Positions 23,648 through 34,970 of a stretch of 64,000 nucleotides of DNA are shown here, one piece after another. The notes beneath the pieces were generated by a model. The model saw only the letters and a program-made list of their open reading frames with translations, was not told the DNA's origin and searched no databases. Each line of letters opens with the position of its first letter. The stretch's first letter is position 1. The DNA lies in assembly GCA_028673005.1 (NCBI GenBank), contig CM054113.1, positions 173,320,837 through 173,384,836 on the forward strand. Reading direction: 5' to 3'. The DNA comes from Tanypteryx hageni. Lineage: Eukaryota > Arthropoda > Insecta > Odonata > Petaluridae. The translations under genes were made by a program, and so were the position numbers.

Positions 23648-25779
23648 CGTGACCAGGTTATTTGAATAAAAAACCTCGAGCTTGGACAGGTCTTTTGCGT
23701 CTTTCAATTCATCCTCTCTCTAACTATACACTCACTCATATCTACGCTACACGGTATCACACAGGCATTCGCCCATACGTACCTTTCTTTCCTGGAAAAA
23801 CAGAAGTGTATAAATGTTTTTTACTAACTGAATTCCGGGTTCTTTTCGGAAAATATATGTTTTGAAATCTTATTTTTTTATTTATTGGTAGGGGTGGCTT
23901 TTGACACTCGGTTAGTAAAGGTTTCCTGCCTCTTGTGGGCAAATTTCAATGCTGGGAGTTTATAATACTTGTATTTTACGGCGGAGTCTATTACTAGTAG
24001 TGATGCTCGTTGAACGAATGGGGGAGCTCAAGTGAGGCTTATCGGTTACGTTTTTTGGGTTCATTGCACTCGCCTGGATTTGATTGCGTGGATATAGGAA
24101 CGTGTCGTTTATTTTCATTTCGTTATCATGTTCTTTATTTTTTCTCATTTTGTACGCAAGAGCTTCTGTCCATGATATGAAGCCTTACGGGAAGAAAAAA
24201 GGAATAGATTTAACCTTTTGAAGTTTTCCTTTGATTTTTTTACTCTTTCATGCAAGCTTTCTCCAGTGTAGTTTTAAAATGTTTTCGTTTTAAATTAAAT
24301 CAATTGGATGCTTTTCATGTAAGGTTCAAAATTTTCTCGTATCACAAGAATTGCGAATGCACGTCGCAGTACTATTCATTATGTTTATAAACATAAATCA
24401 TCCTTTGTTTCCCATACCCCGTATGTACTAATTTATATGCTAATACATTCAATTACACAATTCAAGAAAGAATTATCGAGATCACTGTATGGCTGAAATC
24501 AAATTGAAAAATCATGTTTCTCTGGTAGCCATAAAAATGTCGTAAAACAAGATGGGCTGCATAGCACCCGTCATCAGTGGTGATTTACTGGTAGTAGATT
24601 CTACAAAAGAACATTTCATATTTAATATTCATTCAGTGCTTATCTTAATTCACAATATGAACAGCTTAAATTATTTACCAGTAGCTACGGCAAAAATTCA
24701 TTTTTTATGAGGAAAAGAAAAAATTCATCGCGTGGGATTTCGAGCAAAAATAAGTTATTTTCACGTCCAACACTCTTTACAGTTTTCCGTAAAAAAAGAT
24801 CATAGCACTGTAGGATCTCATTATCTTCCGAAAACGCACATTTCAAAAAAGTCTTTGTCTCATCAGAATTCGAATTCCGGCTCCCCTTTTCTCTCTCTTT
24901 TTTTGCTTCGGACGGAACAGAAACCACTTTTTTTAACCACCTCTCCATCCTTTTGAACCATATTTCATTTGATGAAGGCCCTTTTAAAAACCTCTTTCTT
25001 CTTTTTTGCCTTCATCCATGCCTCTTTTTTCAGTATCCCCATTGTCTCTGTTATATTGCATCCATCCCTAACCCTCGTAATGTGCCTCTTTCCCTTCTCT
25101 CCATTTCCAGACCGGTATTTTTCCGTTTCCTATAGTTACCGCGATAACCATGCCACAGAATTCTCCACACGTAATTATTTTCTCTTTCTTCTTCTCTTAA
25201 CACGTTTAATTTCATTCTTGAATGGTGTTTGCACACGCCGATGCAATAGATACGCACGAACGTCTAAGTCAGTCAATCCTTTGCGTAACGCGGGTGTTAC
25301 TTTAACGGGCATGGCCGGGTTGAGAAAACCGCAACTTTAAAACTTACGGGAAAATATCACGTATTCGTATAGGTATAGGCTATGAGCTTTCACACGTCAC
25401 GTGAATACGGAAAATGCTGTGCGCGCCAAATTCAGGATCTCTTATAATTTAATGTCGTATTATTTATTTAATAACGGTCACATTTACTTCACCGGCTATA
25501 ATCAAATCCGCACTGTGGAACCTGGCGTTGTACAGACATTAACTCTATAAACACCAACTGTTGATAGTTCGAAGGAGAAATTTTTCAGCAAAACATTTTC
25601 ACATCTAAAAACTTAATATTTTCAAGTTCAAAAAACATCCTCACAATATATAGGATTATTTGCAAAGATAACTGTAAAAACCTTTTTTAGCGTTTCACAA
25701 AATTTCCCCCTGTAGAACTGAGTGCTGTCTACTAGTTTATATAAATACTTAAAACGCTTGATGAATGGATTTTATTTGG
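23647..25779. other. Intronic DNA, nothing recognised
   Basis: AT-rich, short ORFs only. Confidence 0.4.
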
Positions 25780-25844
25780 CGCCCGCTGCCCTTTAATTAT
25801 ACTCAAAAGTGGTCCGCCTGCGTCGAAAGGTTTGGCGACCCCTG
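25780..25844 (-). mobile_element. hAT-type MITE end (fragment)
   Basis: The minus strand starts CAGGGGTCGCCAAACCTTTC, then GACGCAGGCGGACCACTTTT. This is the CAGGGGTCGCCAAACxTTT terminus with a GGxCCACTTTT follow-on, common to hAT MITEs across animals. The opposite end was not found, so only this terminus is annotated. Confidence 0.55.
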
Positions 25845-26677
25845 ATTTATAGGAAAATGAGGAGAAATCTCGTTTCCGTGGGTAACCAAGGTTTAATTCC
25901 TTGAGGACGGCCGCTAAATACATTTACGGTAATTCCTATTCCCCCTCGCTGTTTATCAGCCGTCGTAAAAAGAATTTTTTTACAATTGTGGATATCGTTT
26001 TCTGGTTTTTCTGCAGAGGTCATAAGGTCAGTATTTTTATAGTTTTATTTCGTGACAGGTTGTACGAAAAAGGTGACGGAAAGTAAATAGAAATTATGAA
26101 AGCGTTTGTTTGTGCAAAAGTACTCGTACGCGCGTGAGGAAAGAGGAGGAGATTGAAAGGGCAGGGAAAAAAGTCTGCCGTAACTCGCATCTCTCTTTCT
26201 GCAATCACTCCAGCTTTTTATAAAAAAAGCGCGGAATAACCTGTTCTACCTATTTTTTCATTTAAAAAAGGAAATGGGGATCGCGGTTGTTTTCGCGCGT
26301 AATCCGCCGTCCGTTCGTATGCATTGTAAGGCAGGAAAACATTGTTTTTATTTCGCGAGGAAAAAGAAGAAGAAAAGGATTGTTCCTTGGATCAGTGGGT
26401 AAATTTGAGGTCGACGGAATGATTGCAATTTAATGATAGGCTAACAGGATAAATTAGTGAGGATGTATACAAGCACGCGCACACCATATATACACTTTAA
26501 TATTCGCTATTTCTTTGTTCCCGACAATTACTCTGTATTATTTCAGTTAAGAACACGGTGGAAAATATACTCCATAAATGGAATACACAGAGATTCCAAA
26601 GGCGTTCTTTATGGGAAATACGTATAAAACGATATCGAAAGATTAGGCGATTCTTGAATTTTAAAATTTTTAATCTA
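25845..26677. other. Intronic DNA, nothing recognised
   Basis: AT-rich, no features. Confidence 0.4.
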
Positions 26678-26735
26678 TACCTTATAGATCATATAAGAAT
26701 ACAGGAGATAAAATATGGATTTTTAATTGTTGTTT
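26678..26735 (+). repeat. Direct repeat, first copy
   Basis: TACCTTATAGATCATATAAG continuing to TTTTTAATTGTTG. It recurs at 26889-26945 with few changes, 211 bp downstream. Confidence 0.9.
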
Positions 26736-26888
26736 GCCGAGAGAAACGTCTTAGCGATTGATGTTAACAAAATATTCGATGTTTTGCTTGGGATTTTCTT
26801 GATTTTTTCTCTCCGAAACTAACTCGTAGTTATGTGGTCTCGCGGACCTTACTGTGGTAAATTAAGTCTTCTATCCGAATAAAATGTT

Positions 26889-26945
26889 TACCTTACGGAT
26901 CATATAAGAGCATGGGAGAGAAAATATGGATTTTTAATTGTTGCT
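26889..26945 (+). repeat. Direct repeat, second copy
   Basis: TACCTTACGGATCATATAAG continuing to TTTTTAATTGTTGCTTG; pairs with 26678-26735. The sequence between the copies (about 150 bp) is not itself repeated. Confidence 0.9.
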
Positions 26946-27183
26946 TGACGTGTGCCATTTAACGAGATACGAGTATAAGTTTATTGAAGTATTTAAAGTG
27001 GAAGTTCTAACTGACGGATGCAGTTAAAAATCTCAATTGAGCGATAAATTTTAATAAGGATCACTCCTACTTAATTTAACTAAAATCCGTCCAGCGGGTT
27101 AGAAGATGAAAGCTACGACGGACGGATGGACGAGACGTGTCCATAAGGCGTTCCGCTACTACTGCTTCGCAGGTAGAGAATTC
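26946..27183. other. Possible Helitron-like fragment
   Basis: ATCCGTCCAGCGGGTTAGAAG, a GACGGACGGATGGACGAGAC run (about 27117-27136) and CTGCTTCGCAG (27162-27172, self-complementary) echo the GTCY core and terminal hairpin seen at 9.7-11.9 kb. Weak. Confidence 0.22.
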
Positions 27184-27460
27184 CTAAAACTTCAGACACG
27201 GTAGTTTAAATAGAGAATGGTATGAAAAGTGTAGAAAAGAGTAAAGGGGGAAGATGAACAGAGAAATAGTGGGAAATATAGAAAGGAAGAAGGGAGAAAG
27301 CAAGAATGATATAGAGAGAGGATAGTCAGAATGACAGAAGTTGATAAATAGTGGAGCGAGAAGCCGACAGGAAGAAGGAGAAAGAGTGGGAGAGGAGAAA
27401 TATAGAGAGAAGGAAGGTAAAATACGGGATGAAAGGAAGGAGAGAGAGAGAGAGACATGC
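27184..27460. repeat. GA-rich tract
   Basis: The plus strand is purine-rich (AGAAGGGAGAAAGCAAGAATG-type words), ending with a short (AG)n at 27441-27454. Minus-strand Ser/Leu-rich ORFs here are artefacts. Confidence 0.75.
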
Positions 27461-29864
27461 AGCGTCACGACCAGGACTGTCCATGCCGACGTCAATTTAA
27501 TTATTCTAATCGATAGATATACTGCTCGCTAAAACAAGAAAAAGGGAAAAAGTTACTATAATGCTCCTCCCAGTCAGAATTATTTCTTCATTTTTTAGTT
27601 CGTTAATTATTTACCAGTTCTGCGGTCCTGACCATTTTGTTCCTCCTTGAACCTTTAAGAGAGTTCGTCCTCGTGCCCCTCCTCCCACTCCCCCTATCTG
27701 TCAGCACTTCGATTGTACTTGCGATATCGCACTAATGTGCGAGCAATAGATGGGATCGTGTTTCAGAAATATGGATCTTCTCTCTATTACTCCCTGTTTT
27801 GTGGTGTTTTTCCTCTTGGTGTGTTTTGCTAGCGGAGACCTGTTTTGTTTTACGTGACGCCGCTGAAATGAGATTGTGGTTTTACGCCAAGGAACTGTGT
27901 GGTGCTTAATGTCCGCCGCGAAACACTTTGCGGTAACGACAATTTTCCCATCTGATCCCACTCAGGCTTTGTCTGGAGAACGGGCTCGTACATCATAGCC
28001 TAAGACCATCAGTCCGTTTAAACGTATTCCGTGAAACAAACACCTCACTCCTCGGAGAGGATTTCGTTAGAGCGATACAAGTTTTCTTCCTGTTGAGCAA
28101 TAAACCTCTCTAAACGACCGTTATCATCCGGAACGGTTGGAAATCTCTTAATCGAAGTTTCACATTAGAAACGTAACTGTGAATTGGGTTGTAGAGCTTA
28201 AGTTCGTCTTAAGGCAAGGACTATCTTTTCGGTGTCGTCAAAAAATCTACTTTTAGACTTCCGTAATAAAGGGTTTCTACCGTATTCCTTTGGGTGATAT
28301 GATACATATATCTTCCGATGAAAATTTCGTTTTATCTTTTTTCAAAAGAAAAAGACGAGTCGGATGGTCCCCTTGCGTCTTAATTTTTAAGGAATTTAAA
28401 AAAAAAACCCTACCGTTATTTTGTTATTATTAATGGCTCCCCGTAGTGAGATATATTGTGAGAAAAAAAGGTTTGCTCTTGAAGTATCAATCATAGTGTA
28501 GATAAAAAATTAACGGAAAATAACATTTACGATAAAAATGGTAAACTTCTCCGCAAAATAGTTACCGCGTGTTAAAAATCGCTGAGAGTAATATGCAAAT
28601 TCATTCGATAGCGAATGGCTGTGTGCGCGCTGTCCGCCGTTAATTACGACGTAAAAGGGTATTCATTTCGAATATATTTATGGCCCGGGCTGGATTTCTG
28701 CCTCGAGATTAATATATAATACGATGTTCAACTGCGTAAAGCTTTAATGCAAATCCCAGCCCTCCCTTCCGAAACCTCCCTGACAGGAATAAAGGGGGCG
28801 GCCAGGGAACGTATTTCATTGTTGACGGGTGAAATAAAATTATTCATGCAGGCATTTTGCAGCGTTGAATTCAGTCCTTTTGCACTTAATTACCGAATAG
28901 TAAAACAAACGAATTCTAACCGCTGCCATACTTTTCTATATTTTATTTTGATAGTCATTATGTTTGATGGGTTGTTATTGGGCACATAGTTGCAGTCAAG
29001 TTATGGATACACAATGTTCTTATGACAATTATGAAAATTTCCAAAACTAATTTTATGCGAAGTTATTTATGTGGTAACGCCGAATTATTCATGCGGAGGA
29101 AATGCTGCCTCTCTCTTACTCAGCGCAACATTTTTGTTAGAATAAATCTAACTGGATGACCGAAATGTCACATTTGTGTGTCAACTGAAGCAATTTCATT
29201 TCGTCAAATTTCTGAAGGAAGAAGTAGCGAAAACATCAACGCGAATCGGATCACCAAAGTCAACGCGTCGGCAGATTTGTCTTTCGTACGCATCTGCGAA
29301 ATTATTGCGATTTATCGTCCCTTTCAATTTGTATTCTGTCGGAATCAGCGATTCGATCACGCATGAAAAGTGCACGTAGCATTTTTTATCGGCGGCCGGC
29401 GAAAATTTATTCGCCTTTAATTAACCATCGTTCCGAGATTTTCGAAGCAAGTTAATTTCTACTGAATCGCCGTTTTTTCATCCAGTTAGTCTCCCTTCTC
29501 CGTATCGTTGCGAAGAGAAAAAAACTAATAACGTTCCCGTGCCCTGTGTGGATCGATAACGTTGCGAGTGCACCTTATATGAGGTCAACATGGATGGAGG
29601 TAAAGGAGTGGTTTTATTATATGTGACGACTGGCGAAGGAGTGGAAAAATGGAGGGTGGGAGGAGAGAGGTGAGGGAGTGATTCACGGACCAAATTCACT
29701 GAACATTCTCCGATATTTTTATTCCCAAGCGACCGGTATTGGAGCATTCTCATGTACGGCGCCCAATTCATCGCTACCCAATTAATCTTCCATTCATTCC
29801 CCGATGGGATCCCGGAAGGGGAAAAAAAACAACTTCGCGTTCGGATAAAAAAAAATTAATGACG
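27461..29864. other. Intronic DNA, nothing recognised
   Basis: No gene or RNA recognised; several short ORFs on both strands without motifs. Confidence 0.4.
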
Positions 29865-29890
29865 AATAATAATAATAATAATAATAATAA
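29865..29890. repeat. (AAT)n microsatellite
   Basis: About 8-9 AAT units. Confidence 0.95.
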
Positions 29891-29973
29891 ATTCTCCCTT
29901 TATTAACCATTTGTCAGAAATTGAGAAATTCTGTCAGCTTAGGATGAAGGCACGGACGTTGATGCATATAATC

Positions 29974-30009
29974 GTGTGTGTGTGTGTGTATATATGTGTG
30001 TGTGTGTGT
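29974..30009. repeat. (TG)n(TA)n(TG)n microsatellite
   Basis: TG run interrupted by TATATA; abuts the palindrome cluster. Confidence 0.95.
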
Positions 30010-30010
30010 C

Positions 30011-30245
30011 ACGGTAAATGTGTACATTTCCCGGTTAATGTGCGCATTTACCACCAAGTTCGGTAAATGTAAGTATAACGTACTTTTACCGATTGGATTG
30101 GGGAAATGTGCACATTTTCCTAGAGACACTGGTAAATGTGGATTAACGTCGCAACACAACTTGGCGCCGTCGCGAACATCCGTTGCAGTTTAGAAGTACG
30201 GTAAATGTGCGTTGTCCGATAAATGTGGAAATTTCCTGATAAATC
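30011..30245. repeat. Cluster of about 20-bp GGTAAATGTGnACATTTnCC palindromes
   Basis: GGTAAATGTGTACATTTCCC (30013-30032) and GGTTAATGTGCGCATTTACC (30033-30052) are adjacent near-palindromes. CGGTAAATG..TTTTACCG (30061-30091) is a longer one, and GGGGAAATGTGCACATTTTC (from 30100) is another. Half-units GGTAAATGTG occur at about 30131 and 30200, and CGATAAATGTGGAAATTTCC at about 30217. Probably a MITE or satellite built from one short motif; the family is unknown to me. Confidence 0.85.
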
Positions 30246-32374
30246 TGTACAACTAACTAAACTAAATTTGAACATGAAGGCAAAATTTACTCGGCCCCAC
30301 CGGGTTGGGTAGGTTTGTCAAAGTGTTTTTGGTTTCTCCTCACGTTCACTGTGTTCCCCCCACAGGTTGGGAAGCGTTCAACTTAATATTTACCAGTGGA
30401 GCCGAACCCTCGACGATTTTTGTTATAAATTAACGTAATTATTAAAGTGTATTGGCGCGAGTCATAGATCAAAATTATATGGGTAGATGGCAGTACAAGT
30501 TTTACAGTTGAATGCAATTGAGAACCCCTTTATTTTGAAAGTGAAGTAAGTCACGTAGTGTTTCCTGTCAAATAATATGTCTTGTGTTGCCAACTTTCCC
30601 TTTCTTTAAGCTTATATATAAAATTATAATATATATATATATGCTTAGGTTGTGTAATCGATAGAAAGTATTTGGCATTTTTAGCTCCTTCGAAAATTTC
30701 AGATGTGCTGGATTTGTTTTTTCCCTTCCGTTCTCTTGCCGATAATAAGATATTTCGTTGCCGATATTTTTTTATTGCTCGCCTCTTTGGTAGGAATTTT
30801 TAAAAAGATTAAATACATAAAAAACAAATCCCGGGCTCGATTTTTCGTGGGAGGAAATTTTCCTCGTTAATAACATCTTTTTAACGGCTGATTTTTGCAC
30901 TCTTTTCAAGGAGAAAGATATTTTCGTAAAGCCGTGTGTTTAATTAGGTCCCTTTCTGGTAAAGATTTAAGCATTTTTTCTAATTCTTTCCGAGCAACGG
31001 TGCGTTGTAATAACGCGATTATCTCTCGGCTCGTAATTATGATGACGGTGTTTCTTTTTTCCTCGAAATCTTTGTTTCTGTTTTGATTTTCGTACGCAAT
31101 GAAAATTGAAATCATAAAGGCCTCCATTCGAATTGAAGAGCACTTTTTTATTTTTTTCCCCTTTGGAGTTACTGCCAATTATTTTAATGTTTGTGGAAAT
31201 TTCGCCCCCAAAAACCTCGAAAAATATAAGTATCCAGGTGTGAAGTTTTTTAGTTTGCACCCGCATATCTTTAATTGTATTGTTCATTATTCGTGTCCGT
31301 TCTGTTGTGGCTTCTCTGATAAAATACTGTTCAATATGTTGCTTTACATTAAATTTATTCTTTGGTTTTCTTTTCCCAGGAGTTGCGATCGGCTACCGTT
31401 CAAAAATGTTAACAATAACCGTCCGCTGACGTAAAATAATCGCGCGATAAATTTGAAATGTTTTGTAACAATGTGAATTTTTTTATCAGTAATTAATCTG
31501 GAGTTGCTCTGTGGGTATTGTACCCTTATTTTAATTTTAAAATCGTGCTTAATTGATCCCATCCGTTCGTCCTATTTATTAGTCAAAACTAAAACTTTTC
31601 CTCGGAAATAATTTAGAAAGAAAGTTAAACGATTCATGGGTCTTAATAGATACTTTTGTTAGGAAAATCACAGAAATTTCCAAGATTATTTTTCATTTCA
31701 TGAGTAATCATTTTGAATGCAATGCTCAGTTATTGTCGGAATCATACATAAACTAATTTCAGACTTGTGCGTTGGTAGACCTTGGTTTCCTTCTCTCATC
31801 AACATATTTCAGTTATTTGCTAAAGTTATAACGAAAACGATGAATAGTTCGATGATTAAAATTAGCTCGGAAAACTAGACTGCTCTTTAAATTTAACACT
31901 TATGCATTTAAATAAATCGTATTGACAGGCTATATCGTCCCTGTAGCCATAAAAAAAGCCGGAATATCATTGCGCAGTCGTAGAAACATGTGTTTTGAAT
32001 GATGTGATAAAATTTAATATAGTATTGTTTGTTTTATTGTACCAGAGAGTGTTGAAGTATTGTTACGTATTTAAAAAATTTAAGTGTATCTCTTTTTTCT
32101 ATTATTAAAAAATATTAGTATTAGGTAGTCAGTTAGACGGATGGTTAGTAATCCCGTTTGTCAAACGAAGGTTAGTAATGTAGGGCTAATAAGCAGAATC
32201 TACATTAATTCTGAAAGTATCTCCTTGAACGTCTCACTTCAAAGAAAACTCTTCAAAAATTATCCAGAAATGAAAAAAACAAATAAATATGTACTTGTGC
32301 ACTTTGTATTCTTAAATTTATACCAAATAAATCCATACTAATATTATTATAAGTATAGAGGTAATTTATATAAA
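30246..32374. other. Intronic DNA, nothing recognised
   Basis: AT-rich. A TA-rich hairpin-like stretch at about 30609-30648 (AAGCTTATATATA...ATATATATGCTTA). Nothing else. Confidence 0.4.
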
Positions 32375-32376
32375 TA

Positions 32377-32462
<86 letters not shown>
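32375..32462. repeat. (TA)n microsatellite, about 40 units
   Basis: Nearly uninterrupted TA from 32383. Confidence 0.95.
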
Positions 32463-32467
<5 letters not shown>

Positions 32468-33809
32468 CGCCTGAAGCTATACAATAGAAATTTCTAATTT
32501 TTTTGTCACACTAATGAAAACCTATTTGCCATCTCTGCCCTAGGCGGAAACCTTGCCCTGTATCCGTCTCTACACGCGGGACTGATAAAGAAGAAAATAT
32601 CTTCTTCGAACTGTAGAAAATTACATGCTCTAGTTTCGACTGCATACCTCTCCGGCGCAGAAACGTTGCGAAAATTTGCACTCCGGGCGTCTTTCATAAA
32701 ACTCGATAAAAAATATAAATCGGGCGTCATCCTCAGCGTACCCAGAGGGGAGGAGATTGGATTGGGGGAGGGTTAGCGATCACTCATTCCTTTTCTCCCA
32801 CTTCGAGATGGATGGCGCGATGCCTGCAACGGTCACGGACGCTGCTGTTAATCGCTCGTAATCACCCCGGAGCTATGGGAAAGCGAAGCGAAAACAAAAT
32901 CACTTCGGTCCGGGCGATCGATCCGTCATTTCATCGCCGACCCTTTTTATGAAGGTCGCCTGCTAGGGACACGAAGGGATTAAGTCAGCCACCCGAAATA
33001 TGATCATCGCTATTGATTCTCGGCACGCACGCCGCCACGTCGCTTAATGAATGTCCTCTTTATTTGCAGTTTTTTATTTGCTATTTCCTTCCCCCTCTCC
33101 GTGCCCGGAGCGGAATTCTTCGCTGTCCCGGTAATCGAAGTTTTTTGTTTTCATTTCTCAAGTAGTCGGAATATTTTAATTATTTCGTGGTAAACATCTC
33201 CGGGCGAAAATGGTTAATTAGATATATCACCTTAACCTCTGGTAAGGTTAATTACTTTGGAAAGACTATGAGATGCTCGTTCGAATTAATCGGTGTAGCG
33301 GATCGGAGAAGTAGGTCGAAAGGTCATGGAATTCGCGATGGATATCGTGGCCGTTTCCGGTGAGGACGTGCACAACTTAGTGGGGACAGGCGAGTATTTT
33401 TTGAGACCTCCCCGAAACAGAAATCTCATGTTGCTCGAATGAAAGCCGTTGTTAGTTTGAAATTTTTTCAACGAGGAATGGTTGTTTTTGAATTGCCTCC
33501 TCTCCTGGCGTCAATTATTTGTTGCGCCGATAGTTTCCATGGAAAATCTGTAGTTTTATTTACTTCCTCCTGAAGGTTGTAGGTCATTTTTAACAAAGGG
33601 TCATTATACCATTCATAATTACGTGAATTGGCCGAAATTATCATGAGAAAACTGATGGAAATGGTCGCTATATGTATGAAAACAGTGGTTCATGAATCTT
33701 CAGGCCCATAATATACCAAGGTCGCAAAAGTCAGCTCACTTTTACCACTTTTTATCTTCCCCAAATTGTAAAAAAATATTGATGAATATTAACCAACTTT
33801 GTCTTGATC
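32463..33809. other. Intronic DNA, nothing recognised
   Basis: GC-richer around 32520-33120. A plus-strand open stretch near 33328-33441 (MEFAMDIVAVSGEDVHNLVG...) has no known match. Not called. Confidence 0.4.
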
Positions 33810-34970
33810 CGACCACTGCTATTAACCTGAGAAAAAGTACTTTGTTTCGCAGCATATAAGTACCTCAAAACATAAAGCTGCAACTGAGAATCAGACTGAC
33901 GGCAGTAAGAAGACGATCTTTTTACCATTGTTTTGTTCAGCTTCTTTTAGCCAGTCGGAGTTTTTCTTCAACTTGTGTAAATCTTTCGTCGAAGCCGGCA
34001 TTCCTTTATGGAAATTAGAAAGAAGTTCTTGGAAAGCGTTTTTGGAAAATATACGAAGAAAGAGGTTCCAAGTGAGTCAACATTGAGGAAAACCTATTTA
34101 GATAAAGCGTACAACTGTGTTATCAAAAAAACAGAGATAATGTTGGGGACAATAAAATTTTAATCTCTATCGACGAGACTACTGACGCTGTGGGAAGGTT
34201 CGTTGCAAACGTCATAATAGGAACCATGGAGGTTAGTCATCCAACAAAAATTTATTTACTTATTTCAGAAGTGTTGGAAATCGCAAATGGCTCAACAATC
34301 GCACAACTTTTCACCATAGCGTTGAATCTTTTATGGCCGGATGCCAATCTTGAAAAGATAAAAGTTGTGAAAACTTTTTATGAAGAAGACGCCTACTCTA
34401 TACGTATCGTCAAAGAGCTCCTGGAAAAGAAGTCTGTCAGCCACGATTTGGCATACATCGCAGCCTACTTCTTAAAGTTGCCAGACGCCATTTCATTACT
34501 TGAAAAAAGGGAGGAGACGTTTGTCAATTCACTGAAGGTGAAATGTGCAGTCCTCCAGGTGAAAAGAGTATAGTTGTAAAAACAGGTGTAAAAAGTGTTG
34601 TGCGCCAACAAAGATTTGGATAAAATGAAAATAATTGTGAAGATTCTATAAGGGGATAGTAGCGCAGAAAATGGGGCGAGTCCCGCAGATATAGCTTGCC
34701 TTAAATACCCCCGTCACTTCCATGGAAGTAGAGAGAACCTTTTCACTTTTAAAACATTCTGACAGTAAAGTGTTTTTAATTTGAAATTTTTAAAAATCAT
34801 CTCGTTGTCTCATGTAGTAGTTAATAATTTGAGGGCGTTATTAATAGAGATCGCAATCATATTTTATTGAAATTTTATACCTGCTCCATATAATAGTAAT
34901 ATTTGGGTTAAATAATTGCCTTTTTACTATTTTCCTGTTTTATTGTGCCATTTTGCCTGCCTGTTTTGAC
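33810..34970 (+). mobile_element. hAT transposon copy A (ends lost, internally deleted)
   Basis: Collinear with the minus-strand copy at 53906-55639 from GATCCGACCACTGCT (33807) to the CCTGTTTTATTGTGCC.. stretch near 34970. Compared with that copy, about 288 bp are missing at a junction near 33831 (CTGAG|AAAAAGTAC). The loss removes the start codon and the zinc-finger N-terminus. The TIR seen on copy B is absent at both ends. Confidence 0.88.
33832..34766 (+). pseudogene. hAT transposase pseudogene (CGBP1-like/BED-type), copy A
   Basis: A dead transposase. The recognisable parts are the catalytic-domain start SIDETTDAVGRF (DETTD codons 34172-34186), an open stretch 34190-34573 (MGRFVANVIIGTMEVSHPTK and on to LQVKRV, stop), and the C-terminal hAT dimerisation motif TPVTSMEVERTFSLLKHSD (34707 onward). 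These lie in different frames, so several frameshifts separate them. Over the 127-residue block it differs from copy B at four positions. The N-terminal zinc finger is deleted. Proteins of this type are often annotated as CGG-triplet-repeat-binding-protein-like; the hAT origin follows from DETTD and the C-terminal block. Confidence 0.85.

Noticed and set aside
23453..23707. Tyr-Ile repeat ORFs
   Set aside because: Translation of (TA)n; the real feature is the inverted repeat.
25480..25844. Complete hAT MITE ending at 25844
   Set aside because: Only the right terminus is convincing; no matching left end or 8-bp duplication was found.
33328..33441. Open stretch MEFAMDIVAVSG... with an internal GTGAGG donor-like site
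   Set aside because: No convincing acceptor, no known homology, ordinary length for chance.
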